A stretch of DNA of 64,000 bases from Geothrix sp. PMB-07 (lineage in GTDB: Bacteria > Acidobacteriota > Holophagae > Holophagales > Holophagaceae): NCBI RefSeq assembly GCF_030758935.1, contig NZ_CP132333.1, positions 2,728,992-2,792,991 of the forward strand, given 5' to 3'. Below the pieces are notes generated by a model. It ran no database searches, was not told the origin of the DNA, and was given only the letters and a program-made list of their open reading frames with translations. Within the stretch, counting starts at the first letter, position 1, and each line of letters begins with the position of its first letter. Positions 35,286 to 43,232 of this stretch are shown here, piece after piece. The position numbers and the translations under genes are program-made.

Positions 35286-38200
35286 TCAGGCCCGCTCCAG
35301 CCCACCGAAGCGCGCCATGATGCGCTTGTCGCCTCCCTGGTCGAAACGCACGGTGTAGGTGAGCCCGTCTCCCCGTCCCGATGCGGCAAGGATGCTGCCC
35401 AGGCCGAACCGGGCGCTGCGCACGCGGGTGCCTGCGGGGAAGGCACTGGCATCCTGCGGCTCGGTGGGTTCCAGCCTCTGGGGGGTATCCGCTGCAGCCG
35501 GTGCAGAAGGCTCCTTCACACGATCGAAAAAGCTGCGGATGCGCTGCAACTCCGTGGCCACCGAGGCGCCCCCGCCACCGCGGCTGAAGGAATTGCCGGG
35601 CCGCACGCCCTCGCCTGCCTGATAGATTACCGTACCCCAGCGGATGGGCGCGGTGAGCGCTTCGCTGGGAATCTCCCGCAGGAAGCGGCTGGGCATGCCG
35701 AGCATCTCGGTGCCCATGATGCGCCGCCGACGGGCCGCACTGAGGGTGAGGCGGCGCTGGGCGCGGGTGATGGCCACGTAGAAGAGGCGGCGCTCCTCCT
35801 CCAGCCCTTCCGGCGTCTCGCGGGCATTGCGATTGGGGAAGACATCCTCTTCCATGCCCACCACGAACACGAAGGGAAACTCCAGGCCCTTGGCGCAGTG
35901 GATGGTCATGAGGCTGAGGTGGGCGGCCTCCTCGATCTGATCCGTGTCCGCCGCCAGGGTGATGCGGTCCAGGAACTCCGAGAGGCGCAGGCCCAGGGAT
36001 TCCATTTCCGCCGCGGCGCTGAGGAATTCCTCGAGGTTGCGGATGCGGCCTTCGGCTTCGAGCGTGGCTTCATCCTCCAGGCTCTGCAGGTACCCGCTTT
36101 CCTGCAGCACCCACTTCACCAGGCCCGCCAGGCCCTGCGCCTCGCGCTCGCCCGCAGCCCGCTGGAACAGATCCAGGAACTTGCCCATCTCGCGTTGGGC
36201 CCTGCCCTTGAGTTCGCCCGAGCGAAGCAGCACCGCCAGCCCCTCCAGCGGCGTGCCGCCCTCGGGGATGGCGCCCTCGATCTTGCCCAGGGTGGTGGGG
36301 CCCACGCCACGGGTGGGGGCGTTCACGCAGCGGCGGAAGCTCACCAGGTCGAAGGGATTCGAGATGAGCCGCAGGTAGGAGATCAAATCCTTCACTTCCT
36401 GGCGCTCGTAGAACTTGACGCCGCCCACCAGCCGGTAGGCCAGGTTCTGCGCCCGCAGCGCCTCTTCCATCTGCCGGGACTGCCAGTTGGCGCGATAGAG
36501 CACGGCGATCTTCGCCTCCGGCTCCTGGTAGCGCAGTTCCTGAATGCGCTGCACCACCCATTCCGCCTCCAGGCGACCCTCGTCACTCAGCTTGAAAATG
36601 ATGGACTCGCCCTCGCCCAGATCCGTCTTGAGCGCGCCCTTCCCCTCCACACGCTGCGAATTGTTGGAGATCACCTGCGAAGCCGCATCCAGAATCTTCT
36701 CCGTGGAGCGGTAGTTCTGCAGCAGCTCGATGCGCATGGCTTCGGGAAAGTCTTGCTGGAAATCGAGGATGTTGCGGATGTCGGCGCCACGCCAGCCATA
36801 GATCGAGTTGTGGGTCAGGCAGCCATTGGCGATGAAGTTATGGACACCTTCGATGTCCAGATCGAAGACTTCGGCTTTCAAGGGCACGCGCTCCACCTTG
36901 GCCACCACCTCCAATCCGCCCTGCCCATCGAACAAGGCCATGCCCGGTTTCAGATTGCAGGCGGGCAGGAAGGGCAGGCTGCTGGATTCACGGCCAGGAC
37001 TGGCGCCCAGCCGGGCCCTAAGCTGGAGGTCGGCCTCCAGATGCTTCCGGATGCGATCTGCCATCTTGCGAATCGTCGAGAAGGAGGCCGCGCAGGTTTC
37101 GACTCTCCAACTTCGCGATCCAGCCTTTGCTGGCCGCACCGACAGGCCCAGGCCCTCAAGAATGCGGCGGTCCTCGGGACTCTGTCCCACCATGGAGAGG
37201 CGGTGCATGGGGCGCTTCCCCCGCCGGTCGCCACAAAGGGTCACCACAACCTGGCGGCGTTTCCCTGTGCTGGCCTGAGCGCGGTGGTGGGGGGCCTCTA
37301 CCGCCATGCCCAGGTCCGCCAGCAGGCGCTCGGCCCCGGCCTGAGAATCCACAGAACCGAACACCTGCCGGATGGCCTGGGCATCGTGAACCAGCCCTCG
37401 AGTGGACCCGCCCTTGCAAGGGACGAATGGCAGCGTGGGAAGCTGGTAGCGCAGCGACCAGATCTCCTCCTGAATCCGCGCCTCTTGCTCGCTCCCGTGA
37501 GTAGACAGCACCCACAGGTCATCCGCATGCTCCTGCCTCGCCCGCTGGAGGAACCCCACCACCGGCTTCACCTGTCCGCGGGTATGCGTCTGGCTGGTGC
37601 CCAGGCGCCAGCCCACGCCCTGCTTGTGCATGAGGTAGACGAAATGAAGCTGAGGTGTGGCCCCCAAGCGGTAGCCCGCGAAATGGATGTGCTCCGGCGT
37701 ACTGACGAGCACATGGCCAGACTCGGTGGTGATGCGGACTCCCAGTCCATCCCGGCTTCGCATCGAGGCCTTCAGCACTGTCGCGGGCCGGAAATCGCCA
37801 CTGCCGTGGCCTGCAAGCACCAGATCCCCAGGCGCCAGCTTCTCAATGGGCCGCTCCCTCCCATCGGCCATGCGGATCCGCGTGCCCTTGGCCAGACACT
37901 GATCTTCATCGCCCACCACACAGATGTTGTGGTGCCTGCGCGCCAGGTGCTGCACCAGCAGGTACTGGGCGCGGTTGGTGTCCTGATACTCGTCCACCAG
38001 GATGAACTTGAAGCGCTCGGCGTACTGCATCTGCACCACGGGATCGCGGAAGAGGCGTTCCGTCCACAGCAGCAGGTCGTCGAAATCGCAGGCGCGGTGG
38101 TTCTTCAGACCCTTCTGGTAGAGGTCATAGGCGTCCAGAACCTTGCGGGTCCAGGGGTCCAGAGCCTCTTCCCGGGCCTCCTCGGGCAGCAGGCAGCGGT

Positions 38201-38672
38201 TCTTGAAGTCGCTGATGAGTTCCAGCACCTTCTTGGGGTGGAACTGTTTTTCGGGCAGCTTCAGCTCCGCCAGCACCTGTTTGACGAGGCTCTTCTGATC
38301 CGAGGGATCGAAGATGACGAAGTCGCGGCCCACGGGCGTGCGGTCGCCCTCCCGGCGCAGGATGCGCGTGCAGAAGCTGTGGAAGGTGCTCACCCACATC
38401 TGCGCCGCGGGCACCGAGACCAGCCGCTGCACACGCTCACGCATCTCCTCGGCGGCCTTGTTCGTGAAGGTCATGGCCAGGATGGAACCCGGCTGGACGC
38501 CCTCCTCCTCGATCAGCCAGGCGATGCGCCTCGTGATCACCGTGGTCTTGCCCGAACCCGCGCCCGCCAGGATGAGCAGGGGGCCGCGGGCGTGGCACAC
38601 CGCCTCCCGCTGGGGGGCGTTCAGGTTCTGAAGAAGGGGATGGTCGTGCGGTTCGGGGGCGTGGCCAGGCAT
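35286..38672 (-). CDS. uvrD: UvrD/PcrA DNA helicase interrupted by an intein
   Basis: A 1128-residue precursor: a 764-residue superfamily 1A helicase plus a 364-residue intein. The N-extein has LNAPQREAV, Walker A AGAGSGKTT, and Walker B VDEYQDTN; the host sequence breaks after VVGDEDQ and resumes at SIYGWRGADIRN (motif III). The C-extein carries QNYRSTEKIL (motif IV), TIHCAKGLEF (motif V) and VAITRAQRRL (motif VI). The mature enzyme is of normal PcrA size and unwinds DNA 3'-5' in repair and replication. It follows two cytochrome c genes after a 19-nt gap. TAGCAT lies 6 nt before the ATG. Confidence 0.95.
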   Translation of the reverse strand: MPGHAPEPHDHPLLQNLNAPQREAVCHARGPLLILAGAGSGKTTVITRRIAWLIEEEGVQPGSILAMTFTNKAAEEMRERVQRLVSVPAAQMWVSTFHSFCTRILRREGDRTPVGRDFVIFDPSDQKSLVKQVLAELKLPEKQFHPKKVLELISDFKNRCLLPEEAREEALDPWTRKVLDAYDLYQKGLKNHRACDFDDLLLWTERLFRDPVVQMQYAERFKFILVDEYQDTNRAQYLLVQHLARRHHNICVVGDEDQCLAKGTRIRMADGRERPIEKLAPGDLVLAGHGSGDFRPATVLKASMRSRDGLGVRITTESGHVLVSTPEHIHFAGYRLGATPQLHFVYLMHKQGVGWRLGTSQTHTRGQVKPVVGFLQRARQEHADDLWVLSTHGSEQEARIQEEIWSLRYQLPTLPFVPCKGGSTRGLVHDAQAIRQVFGSVDSQAGAERLLADLGMAVEAPHHRAQASTGKRRQVVVTLCGDRRGKRPMHRLSMVGQSPEDRRILEGLGLSVRPAKAGSRSWRVETCAASFSTIRKMADRIRKHLEADLQLRARLGASPGRESSSLPFLPACNLKPGMALFDGQGGLEVVAKVERVPLKAEVFDLDIEGVHNFIANGCLTHNSIYGWRGADIRNILDFQQDFPEAMRIELLQNYRSTEKILDAASQVISNNSQRVEGKGALKTDLGEGESIIFKLSDEGRLEAEWVVQRIQELRYQEPEAKIAVLYRANWQSRQMEEALRAQNLAYRLVGGVKFYERQEVKDLISYLRLISNPFDLVSFRRCVNAPTRGVGPTTLGKIEGAIPEGGTPLEGLAVLLRSGELKGRAQREMGKFLDLFQRAAGEREAQGLAGLVKWVLQESGYLQSLEDEATLEAEGRIRNLEEFLSAAAEMESLGLRLSEFLDRITLAADTDQIEEAAHLSLMTIHCAKGLEFPFVFVVGMEEDVFPNRNARETPEGLEEERRLFYVAITRAQRRLTLSAARRRRIMGTEMLGMPSRFLREIPSEALTAPIRWGTVIYQAGEGVRPGNSFSRGGGGASVATELQRIRSFFDRVKEPSAPAAADTPQRLEPTEPQDASAFPAGTRVRSARFGLGSILAASGRGDGLTYTVRFDQGGDKRIMARFGGLERA
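36807..37898 (-). other. intein within the UvrD/PcrA helicase
   Basis: A 364-residue in-frame insertion (precursor residues 259-622). Splicing blocks are intact: Cys1 in CLAKGTRIRMADG (block A), TPEH in VLVSTPEHIHFA (block B, T-x-x-H), VFDLDIEGVHNFIANG (block F), and C-L-T-H-N followed by Ser+1 (block G). Between blocks B and F lie about 250 residues. The first part (near 37410-37650) has VYLMHKQGVGWRLG and, about 55 residues later, ARIQEEIWSLRY, resembling the Y/G and Glu elements of GIY-YIG nucleases. The next part (about 36990-37400) is unassigned. No clean LAGLIDADG or HNH motif is seen. GC content matches the host gene. Confidence 0.93.
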
Positions 38673-38691
38673 CCCACCATGCTACAGGCCC

Positions 38692-39054
38692 CTACCGGGC
38701 CGGTGTGATGTCCTTGCCCTTCTCGGCCTTGCGAAGCAGTTCCGAAACCATGACCTGAGCCTCGACCTCGCTGACGCGCTTCTTGAAGGGCGGCATCACC
38801 ACCCCGAAGAAGATGCCCTTGCGGATGGCCTTCACCATCCGCTCATCCGATTTCCGGGCCATGACCGTGGCATCCGTGAAATCCGGCGCGCAAAGTTTTT
38901 TCCCCTTGGGGGTTCGTCCCGAGCCATCGGGGCCATGGCAGCGGGCGCAGCTGGCCACATAGAAGGCCTTCAGCTCGTTCAGCGATTTCACGGGTGCCTG
39001 GGCCGACAGTCCCGCAACGAGCAGCAGGGCTGGCATCAGGGGCAGGCGCCGCAT
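38692..39054 (-). CDS. small periplasmic c-type cytochrome
   Basis: A 120-residue protein with a signal peptide (MRRLPLMPALLLVAGLSAQA) and one haem-binding CARCH motif. The probable axial Met is in GVVMPPF. It is a class I-like monohaem cytochrome for periplasmic electron transfer. GAGG about 7 nt upstream supports the ATG at 39054. It follows a related cytochrome gene by 26 nt and precedes the helicase gene by 19 nt, all on one strand. Confidence 0.87.
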   Translation of the reverse strand: MRRLPLMPALLLVAGLSAQAPVKSLNELKAFYVASCARCHGPDGSGRTPKGKKLCAPDFTDATVMARKSDERMVKAIRKGIFFGVVMPPFKKRVSEVEAQVMVSELLRKAEKGKDITPAR

Positions 39055-39080
39055 GGAGACCTCGTGGTGGGATGAACCCA

Positions 39081-39446
39081 CTATGGCCGGGGAAGATCCG
39101 TCTGCAAAGGCGCACCTGGCTTTTTCCCTCCGCGCCCCATGGGCCGGATGACCTCGGTGACCAGGCGCCGCGCTTCAGCCTCGTCCAGGTGCCGCCGGAA
39201 ACCTGGCATGGCGCCCCGGCCCTTGAGGATGGAGGCCGCCAGATCCTTCTCATCCTGCTTGGCGAACCAGCGGGCATCCGTGAGGTTGCGCCCCCCCAGC
39301 CGGGCGCCGCCAGGTCCCCGGCCCGTGCCCTCCGGACCGTGGCACACCGCGCAGCGTTCCTGGAAGAAGGCCTTCAGATCCCGGACCTCCCCGGCCAGGG
39401 GCGTGACGATGAACACAAGCAGCAGCGCGGCAGAACGCAGGACCAT
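39081..39446 (-). CDS. small periplasmic c-type cytochrome
   Basis: A 121-residue protein with a signal peptide (cleavage near LAGE) and CAVCHGPEGTGRGPGG. The likely Met ligand is in GRGAMPGFRRHLDE. It shares layout with the next gene (CARCHGPDGSGRTPKG), so the two look like a tandem duplication that has since diverged. Electron partners are not evident. Confidence 0.87.
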   Translation of the reverse strand: MVLRSAALLLVFIVTPLAGEVRDLKAFFQERCAVCHGPEGTGRGPGGARLGGRNLTDARWFAKQDEKDLAASILKGRGAMPGFRRHLDEAEARRLVTEVIRPMGRGGKKPGAPLQTDLPRP

Positions 39447-39510
39447 GTGTCGAACCTACCATGTGCGGCCGTCTCTCGTTAGGCTGGAACGAGCGTAAGG
39501 CCAGAACCAC

Positions 39511-39596
39511 GCGCCCGTGACGGAATGGCAGACGTTGCGGACTTAAAATCCGTTGCCCGCAAGGGCGTGCCGGTTCGAGTCCGGCCGGGCGCACCA
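39511..39596 (+). tRNA. tRNA-Leu (anticodon TAA)
   Basis: An 86-nt type II tRNA: acceptor GCGCCCG/CGGGCGC, D-arm with AATGGCAGA, anticodon loop CTTAAAA (anticodon UAA, reads UUA), a long variable arm (TGCCCGCAAGGGCGT) and T-arm GGTTCGAGTCC; CCA is encoded. Confidence 0.95.
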
Positions 39597-39609
39597 GTGG
39601 TGAGAGGGG

Positions 39610-41631
39610 CTAGGTTTTGTACCTTCCCAAGAGGCTGCTCAAACCATCGGCGGTCCTCACCAGATCCTGGGTGGTGGCGGCATTGCTGTCCACCGTGCCG
39701 GAGAGCTCGATGGCGGCGCTGGCATTCTGGATGGCCTGCTGGGCGCCCAGTTCGACCTGCTTGGCCACTTCCTCGCTGGCCTTGGCCTGTTCGGCCGAAG
39801 CGCCCTCGATCTGGGTGGACATGGCCGCCACTTCGGAGATGTGATCCCGGATCATCGCCAGGGAACTCACCACTTCCTGCACGGTGGTCTTGCCCTGGGC
39901 CACGGCCTTGTTGTTGCCCTCGATGAGTGAAGCGATCTCCCGGGCCGAGGCGTCGCTGCGCTCTGCCAGCTTCCGCACTTCTTCGGCCACCACGGCAAAG
40001 CCCTTGCCCAGGGACCCCGCTGTGGCGGCCTCGATGGCGGCGTTCAAAGACAGGAGGTTGGTCTGTCGGGCGATGTCCTGGATCACCTGGACAGCCTCCA
40101 CCATCTGGGCGGTGGACTCCTCCACCCGGTTCATGGCCTTGAGGGCCGCCTGGCCTGAGGCATCGGCCGCCTGGGCGGCCCTGGCGGCCTCGGTGGAACG
40201 CACATGGCTGGACTGCACATGATCGGCCACTTCCTTCACCGACGCCGACAGTTCGACAATGGCCGAAGCCATGCGGTCCGTGGAGAGGCGCTGCTCGTCT
40301 GCGCTCCGGGCGATCTCGCGGCTGGTGGTGGCGATCTCGTGGGAGGCCGAGGAAATGATGCCGCTGTTCATCCGCACCCGATCCGCGTCGAAATGGATGC
40401 GGTTGATGGTGTTCTTCAGGTGCGCCTGCATCCGGCGCACCGTGTAGAGCAGGCTGCTGCGGTCGCCGATGCGAATGGGAATGGGTGTCCGGAGGTTTCC
40501 ATCCGCCAGTTCCCGGGCAGCGATGAGGGCGTATTTGGGATCACCGCCCAGCTGGTAGTCGAGGATCTCGATGAGCTTGCCGAACACGAGAAAACCCGCC
40601 AGCAGGGCCAGGAGAGAGCCACCCCCGAGCACCCAGGAACCTGTGGTGGTGTGGGCCGACACCGCCGACAGCTTCCCCATCAGATCGTTGGCCTCGGAGT
40701 CACGCAATTTGATCACCTGAGCTGTGATGGCTTCGGAGGCCTTGTCGAAATCCGCCATGATGCGGTTGCCTTCCGAAACCCCCTGGCCTTGATAGGCGGC
40801 CACCATGGCCTGGCCGGTGGTGTAGAAGGCGGCGAAGGTCTTGTCCAGTTCCTCCAACTGCTTCACGTTGCCCACATCGAGTTTGGCCCGCCTCCGGAAA
40901 TCCTGGCTGGCCTTGCGAAAAGCCTCCGCAGCCTCTGCTGCCTCGTTGAGGGGCTCGGACCGCTTGGTGAGCGAGGCATCGGTGAGCGCCTGCTGCACCT
41001 GCACCGTCTGGTAGGCCAAGTCGGCCGCCAGGAGGGTGGTGGGCAGGTATTCCTCCTTGATGTCAGCCACTTCGGCTCGCGTGGCCGAAAGTCCCACGAA
41101 ATTGATGGCACCCATGAGGAAAAAGATGCCAAGCACCACGGCCGTGGCGGTCCAGACGCGGTTTTTGAAGCCCATATCCTTGAAGAGAACCCGCAGTTTC
41201 CGCTCGGGGTCCTCCATGGGTTTGCCCGCCCGGGCTGCCGCGTAGATGCGCTCGGCCTCCTCCACCTGATCGGGGGCGGGCTTGCTGCGGATGGACACAT
41301 AGCCCACGGTCTGGCCGTTTTCCACAATGGCGGTAACGCTGGCGTCCACCCAGTAGAAATCCCCGTTCTTGCACCGGTTCTTCACCATGCCCTGCCAGGG
41401 TTTCCCGGCCTTGATGGTGCGCCACAGATCCTCGAAGGCTGCCGGAGGCATGTCCGGGTGGCGCACCAGGTTCTGGGGCTGGCCGATGAGCTCCGCTTCC
41501 GTGAAGCCACTCACCCGGATGAATTCCTCATTCACAGACGTGATGACGCCCCGGAGATCCGTGGTAGAGACAATGAAAGCGCCTTCCTGGAGGTGCCGCT
41601 CGACCCGCGTAACCGGTTGATTGATGCGCAT
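39610..41631 (-). CDS. PAS-containing (Aer-like) methyl-accepting chemotaxis protein
   Basis: A 673-residue receptor. The N-terminal PAS domain (about 10-120) matches the Aer type: VRHPDMPPAAFEDLW, GKPWQGMVKNRCKNGDFYWV. Two membrane helices follow (about 160-182 and 320-345) around a four-helix-bundle-like periplasmic region, then a HAMP-like linker and a signalling domain with [20 protein letters not shown] at the tip. It probably senses redox or oxygen through a PAS-bound cofactor. GGAG lies 7 nt before the ATG; an upstream 11-residue extension is not needed. Confidence 0.92.
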   Translation of the reverse strand: MRINQPVTRVERHLQEGAFIVSTTDLRGVITSVNEEFIRVSGFTEAELIGQPQNLVRHPDMPPAAFEDLWRTIKAGKPWQGMVKNRCKNGDFYWVDASVTAIVENGQTVGYVSIRSKPAPDQVEEAERIYAAARAGKPMEDPERKLRVLFKDMGFKNRVWTATAVVLGIFFLMGAINFVGLSATRAEVADIKEEYLPTTLLAADLAYQTVQVQQALTDASLTKRSEPLNEAAEAAEAFRKASQDFRRRAKLDVGNVKQLEELDKTFAAFYTTGQAMVAAYQGQGVSEGNRIMADFDKASEAITAQVIKLRDSEANDLMGKLSAVSAHTTTGSWVLGGGSLLALLAGFLVFGKLIEILDYQLGGDPKYALIAARELADGNLRTPIPIRIGDRSSLLYTVRRMQAHLKNTINRIHFDADRVRMNSGIISSASHEIATTSREIARSADEQRLSTDRMASAIVELSASVKEVADHVQSSHVRSTEAARAAQAADASGQAALKAMNRVEESTAQMVEAVQVIQDIARQTNLLSLNAAIEAATAGSLGKGFAVVAEEVRKLAERSDASAREIASLIEGNNKAVAQGKTTVQEVVSSLAMIRDHISEVAAMSTQIEGASAEQAKASEEVAKQVELGAQQAIQNASAAIELSGTVDSNAATTQDLVRTADGLSSLLGRYKT

Positions 41632-41734
41632 GGGCAGCTCCGAAGAGGAAATCAAAACAACCACCCCTTGGATGCACCTATGGGAGTGGGAGTCTCAATT
41701 CCTGTTTCGGAGCGGGCCTGGAGGTTCTTGACTA

Positions 41735-42268
41735 TTAGGGCAGCAGTTTCAGCAGCGGAATGAGGATCCCGTTGAACCGTTTCCAGCCCGACAAGTCACC
41801 GTGAACCAGCCGCCTGACTTTCACCCAATCGCCTTCGGCGGCGGCTTTCGGCACGCCCTTGAGCATGAAGTCGTAGGCCAGGATGCGCGCGGCCACAGCC
41901 GGATCCAGCGCGAGATCCGGGTTTTCGACAAGGTCGGCCCCGACCAGCTTCCCGAATCGCGCGTACTCGGCCCGGCCCAGCAGGGGGATGAAGCCCCGAC
42001 CGCAGTATTTCACGCCGTCACCAGGCTCCACATTGCCCAGGCTGCGGTCGAACTCGTACATGCGGCGGAAATAGGCATCGCTGCCCTGTTCTTTTTCCGG
42101 CGCGAACACATAGCTCTCTGCCCCGATGGTGGCAATGGCCGCGATGTCCACGCTGGCATCCCGGATATCAAGCGCCGCGAGGGCCTGAGTGACCAGGGGC
42201 CAGTGCGCCTCCACATTGGCCAGAGGGGCATGCAGGAGGGTCGCGATGGCATCCGCCGTGAACGGCAT
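41735..42268 (-). CDS. GH19-like lysozyme/chitinase-fold protein
   Basis: A 177-residue protein. GDGVKYCGRGFIPLLGRAEYARFG and LVENPDLALDPAVAARI are the core of phage-type GH19 lysozymes. An upstream TIGAESYVFAPEKEQ occupies the place of the catalytic H-E-S segment: Glu is kept but His is Ala, and the usual Gln after GRGFI is Pro, so activity may be altered. It has no signal peptide. GGGAG precedes the ATG at 42268. No phage genes surround it. Confidence 0.8.
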   Translation of the reverse strand: MPFTADAIATLLHAPLANVEAHWPLVTQALAALDIRDASVDIAAIATIGAESYVFAPEKEQGSDAYFRRMYEFDRSLGNVEPGDGVKYCGRGFIPLLGRAEYARFGKLVGADLVENPDLALDPAVAARILAYDFMLKGVPKAAAEGDWVKVRRLVHGDLSGWKRFNGILIPLLKLLP

Positions 42269-42344
42269 GACTGGCTCCCAAGGGAAAGCGGCGTGCGTGA
42301 AGGACGGGGAGGCCAATCTACCACGGGCCGGGCATCATGTCGGA

Positions 42345-43232
42345 ATGGACATTCATCGCCTGTACCTCGACCATTCCCATTCCAGCCTCTGCGCCAGCAT
42401 TGCGGCCACGGGAGCCGAACTGCAGTCGCTGCGGTTCGGAGATGCGGATGTGCTGTGGGACGCCGGGCCACTGTGGCCCCGCCATGCGCCCATTCTCTTT
42501 CCCATCGTGGGCACCTTGAAGGGGGACGCCTTCCGCGAGGGCGATGCCACCTTCACCCTGCACCGGCACGGCTTCGCCCGGGACCGCGCCTTCTCCTGGA
42601 TCAGCCGCAGTGAATCGGCCTGCACCCTGGAGCTGCGCGATGATGCCGAAACCCGCGCCTGCTATCCCTTCCCGTTCCGGCTGCGGATCAGCTATAGCCT
42701 GGACGAGGCGGGCTTCCACATGGGGCTGGACCTGCACAACCCCGGTGACGCGGCTCTGCCCGCCAGCCTGGGCCTGCACCCCGCGTTCCGCTGGCCCCTG
42801 GCCTCCGGCGTGGCCCAAACAGCCCACCGCCTGGTCTTCGATGAACAGGAACCGGGCCCCCTGCGACGCCTCAATCACGACGGGCTGCTCACACCCGATC
42901 ACCACGCCACGCCCATTCACGACCGCGTCCTGCCCCTCCACGATGGGCTGTTCGCAGAGGACGCCCTGCTCTTCCTGGAACCGCGCAGCCAGGGACTTCG
43001 CTTCGAGGCCGAGGGTGGCCCCGCCCTCACCTTCCGCTGGGAGGGCTTCCAGCATCTGGGCATCTGGACAAAACCCGCTGCGGGGCCCAAACCGGGCTTC
43101 CTCTGCATCGAACCCTGGTCGGGGTACGCCGATCCCATGGATTGGGAGGGAGCCTTCGCCGACAAGCCAGGAAGTTTCCTCATCGCGCCAGGGGCCAGCC
43201 GTTGCTGGTCCTTCAGCGTCAGTCAGGCCTAG
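42345..43232 (+). CDS. aldose 1-epimerase family protein
   Basis: A 295-residue galactose-mutarotase-like beta-sandwich enzyme. FPIVGTLKG near the N-terminus, TLHRHGFARDRAF (catalytic-type His), LGLHPAFRWPL and a late CIEPWSGYADP are signature segments of the YihR/LacX-like branch. It likely interconverts sugar anomers; substrate unknown. No SD is seen. It overlaps the convergent miaB by 4 nt. Confidence 0.85.
   Translation: MDIHRLYLDHSHSSLCASIAATGAELQSLRFGDADVLWDAGPLWPRHAPILFPIVGTLKGDAFREGDATFTLHRHGFARDRAFSWISRSESACTLELRDDAETRACYPFPFRLRISYSLDEAGFHMGLDLHNPGDAALPASLGLHPAFRWPLASGVAQTAHRLVFDEQEPGPLRRLNHDGLLTPDHHATPIHDRVLPLHDGLFAEDALLFLEPRSQGLRFEAEGGPALTFRWEGFQHLGIWTKPAAGPKPGFLCIEPWSGYADPMDWEGAFADKPGSFLIAPGASRCWSFSVSQA

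Noticed and set aside
36807-37898. Sequencing artefact or gene fusion in the helicase
   Set aside because: The insertion is exactly in frame, starts with Cys, ends in His-Asn before Ser, and carries all splicing blocks, so an intein explains it fully.
35097-38708. A 1203-codon open frame on the plus strand
   Set aside because: It is antisense to the helicase-intein gene in a GC-rich region, with His/Gln/Arg-rich composition and no domains. The minus-strand helicase motifs are unambiguous.
41735-42268. Prophage remnant around the lysozyme gene
   Set aside because: Neighbours are a chemoreceptor, an epimerase and miaB. No integrase, capsid, tail or holin gene is seen.
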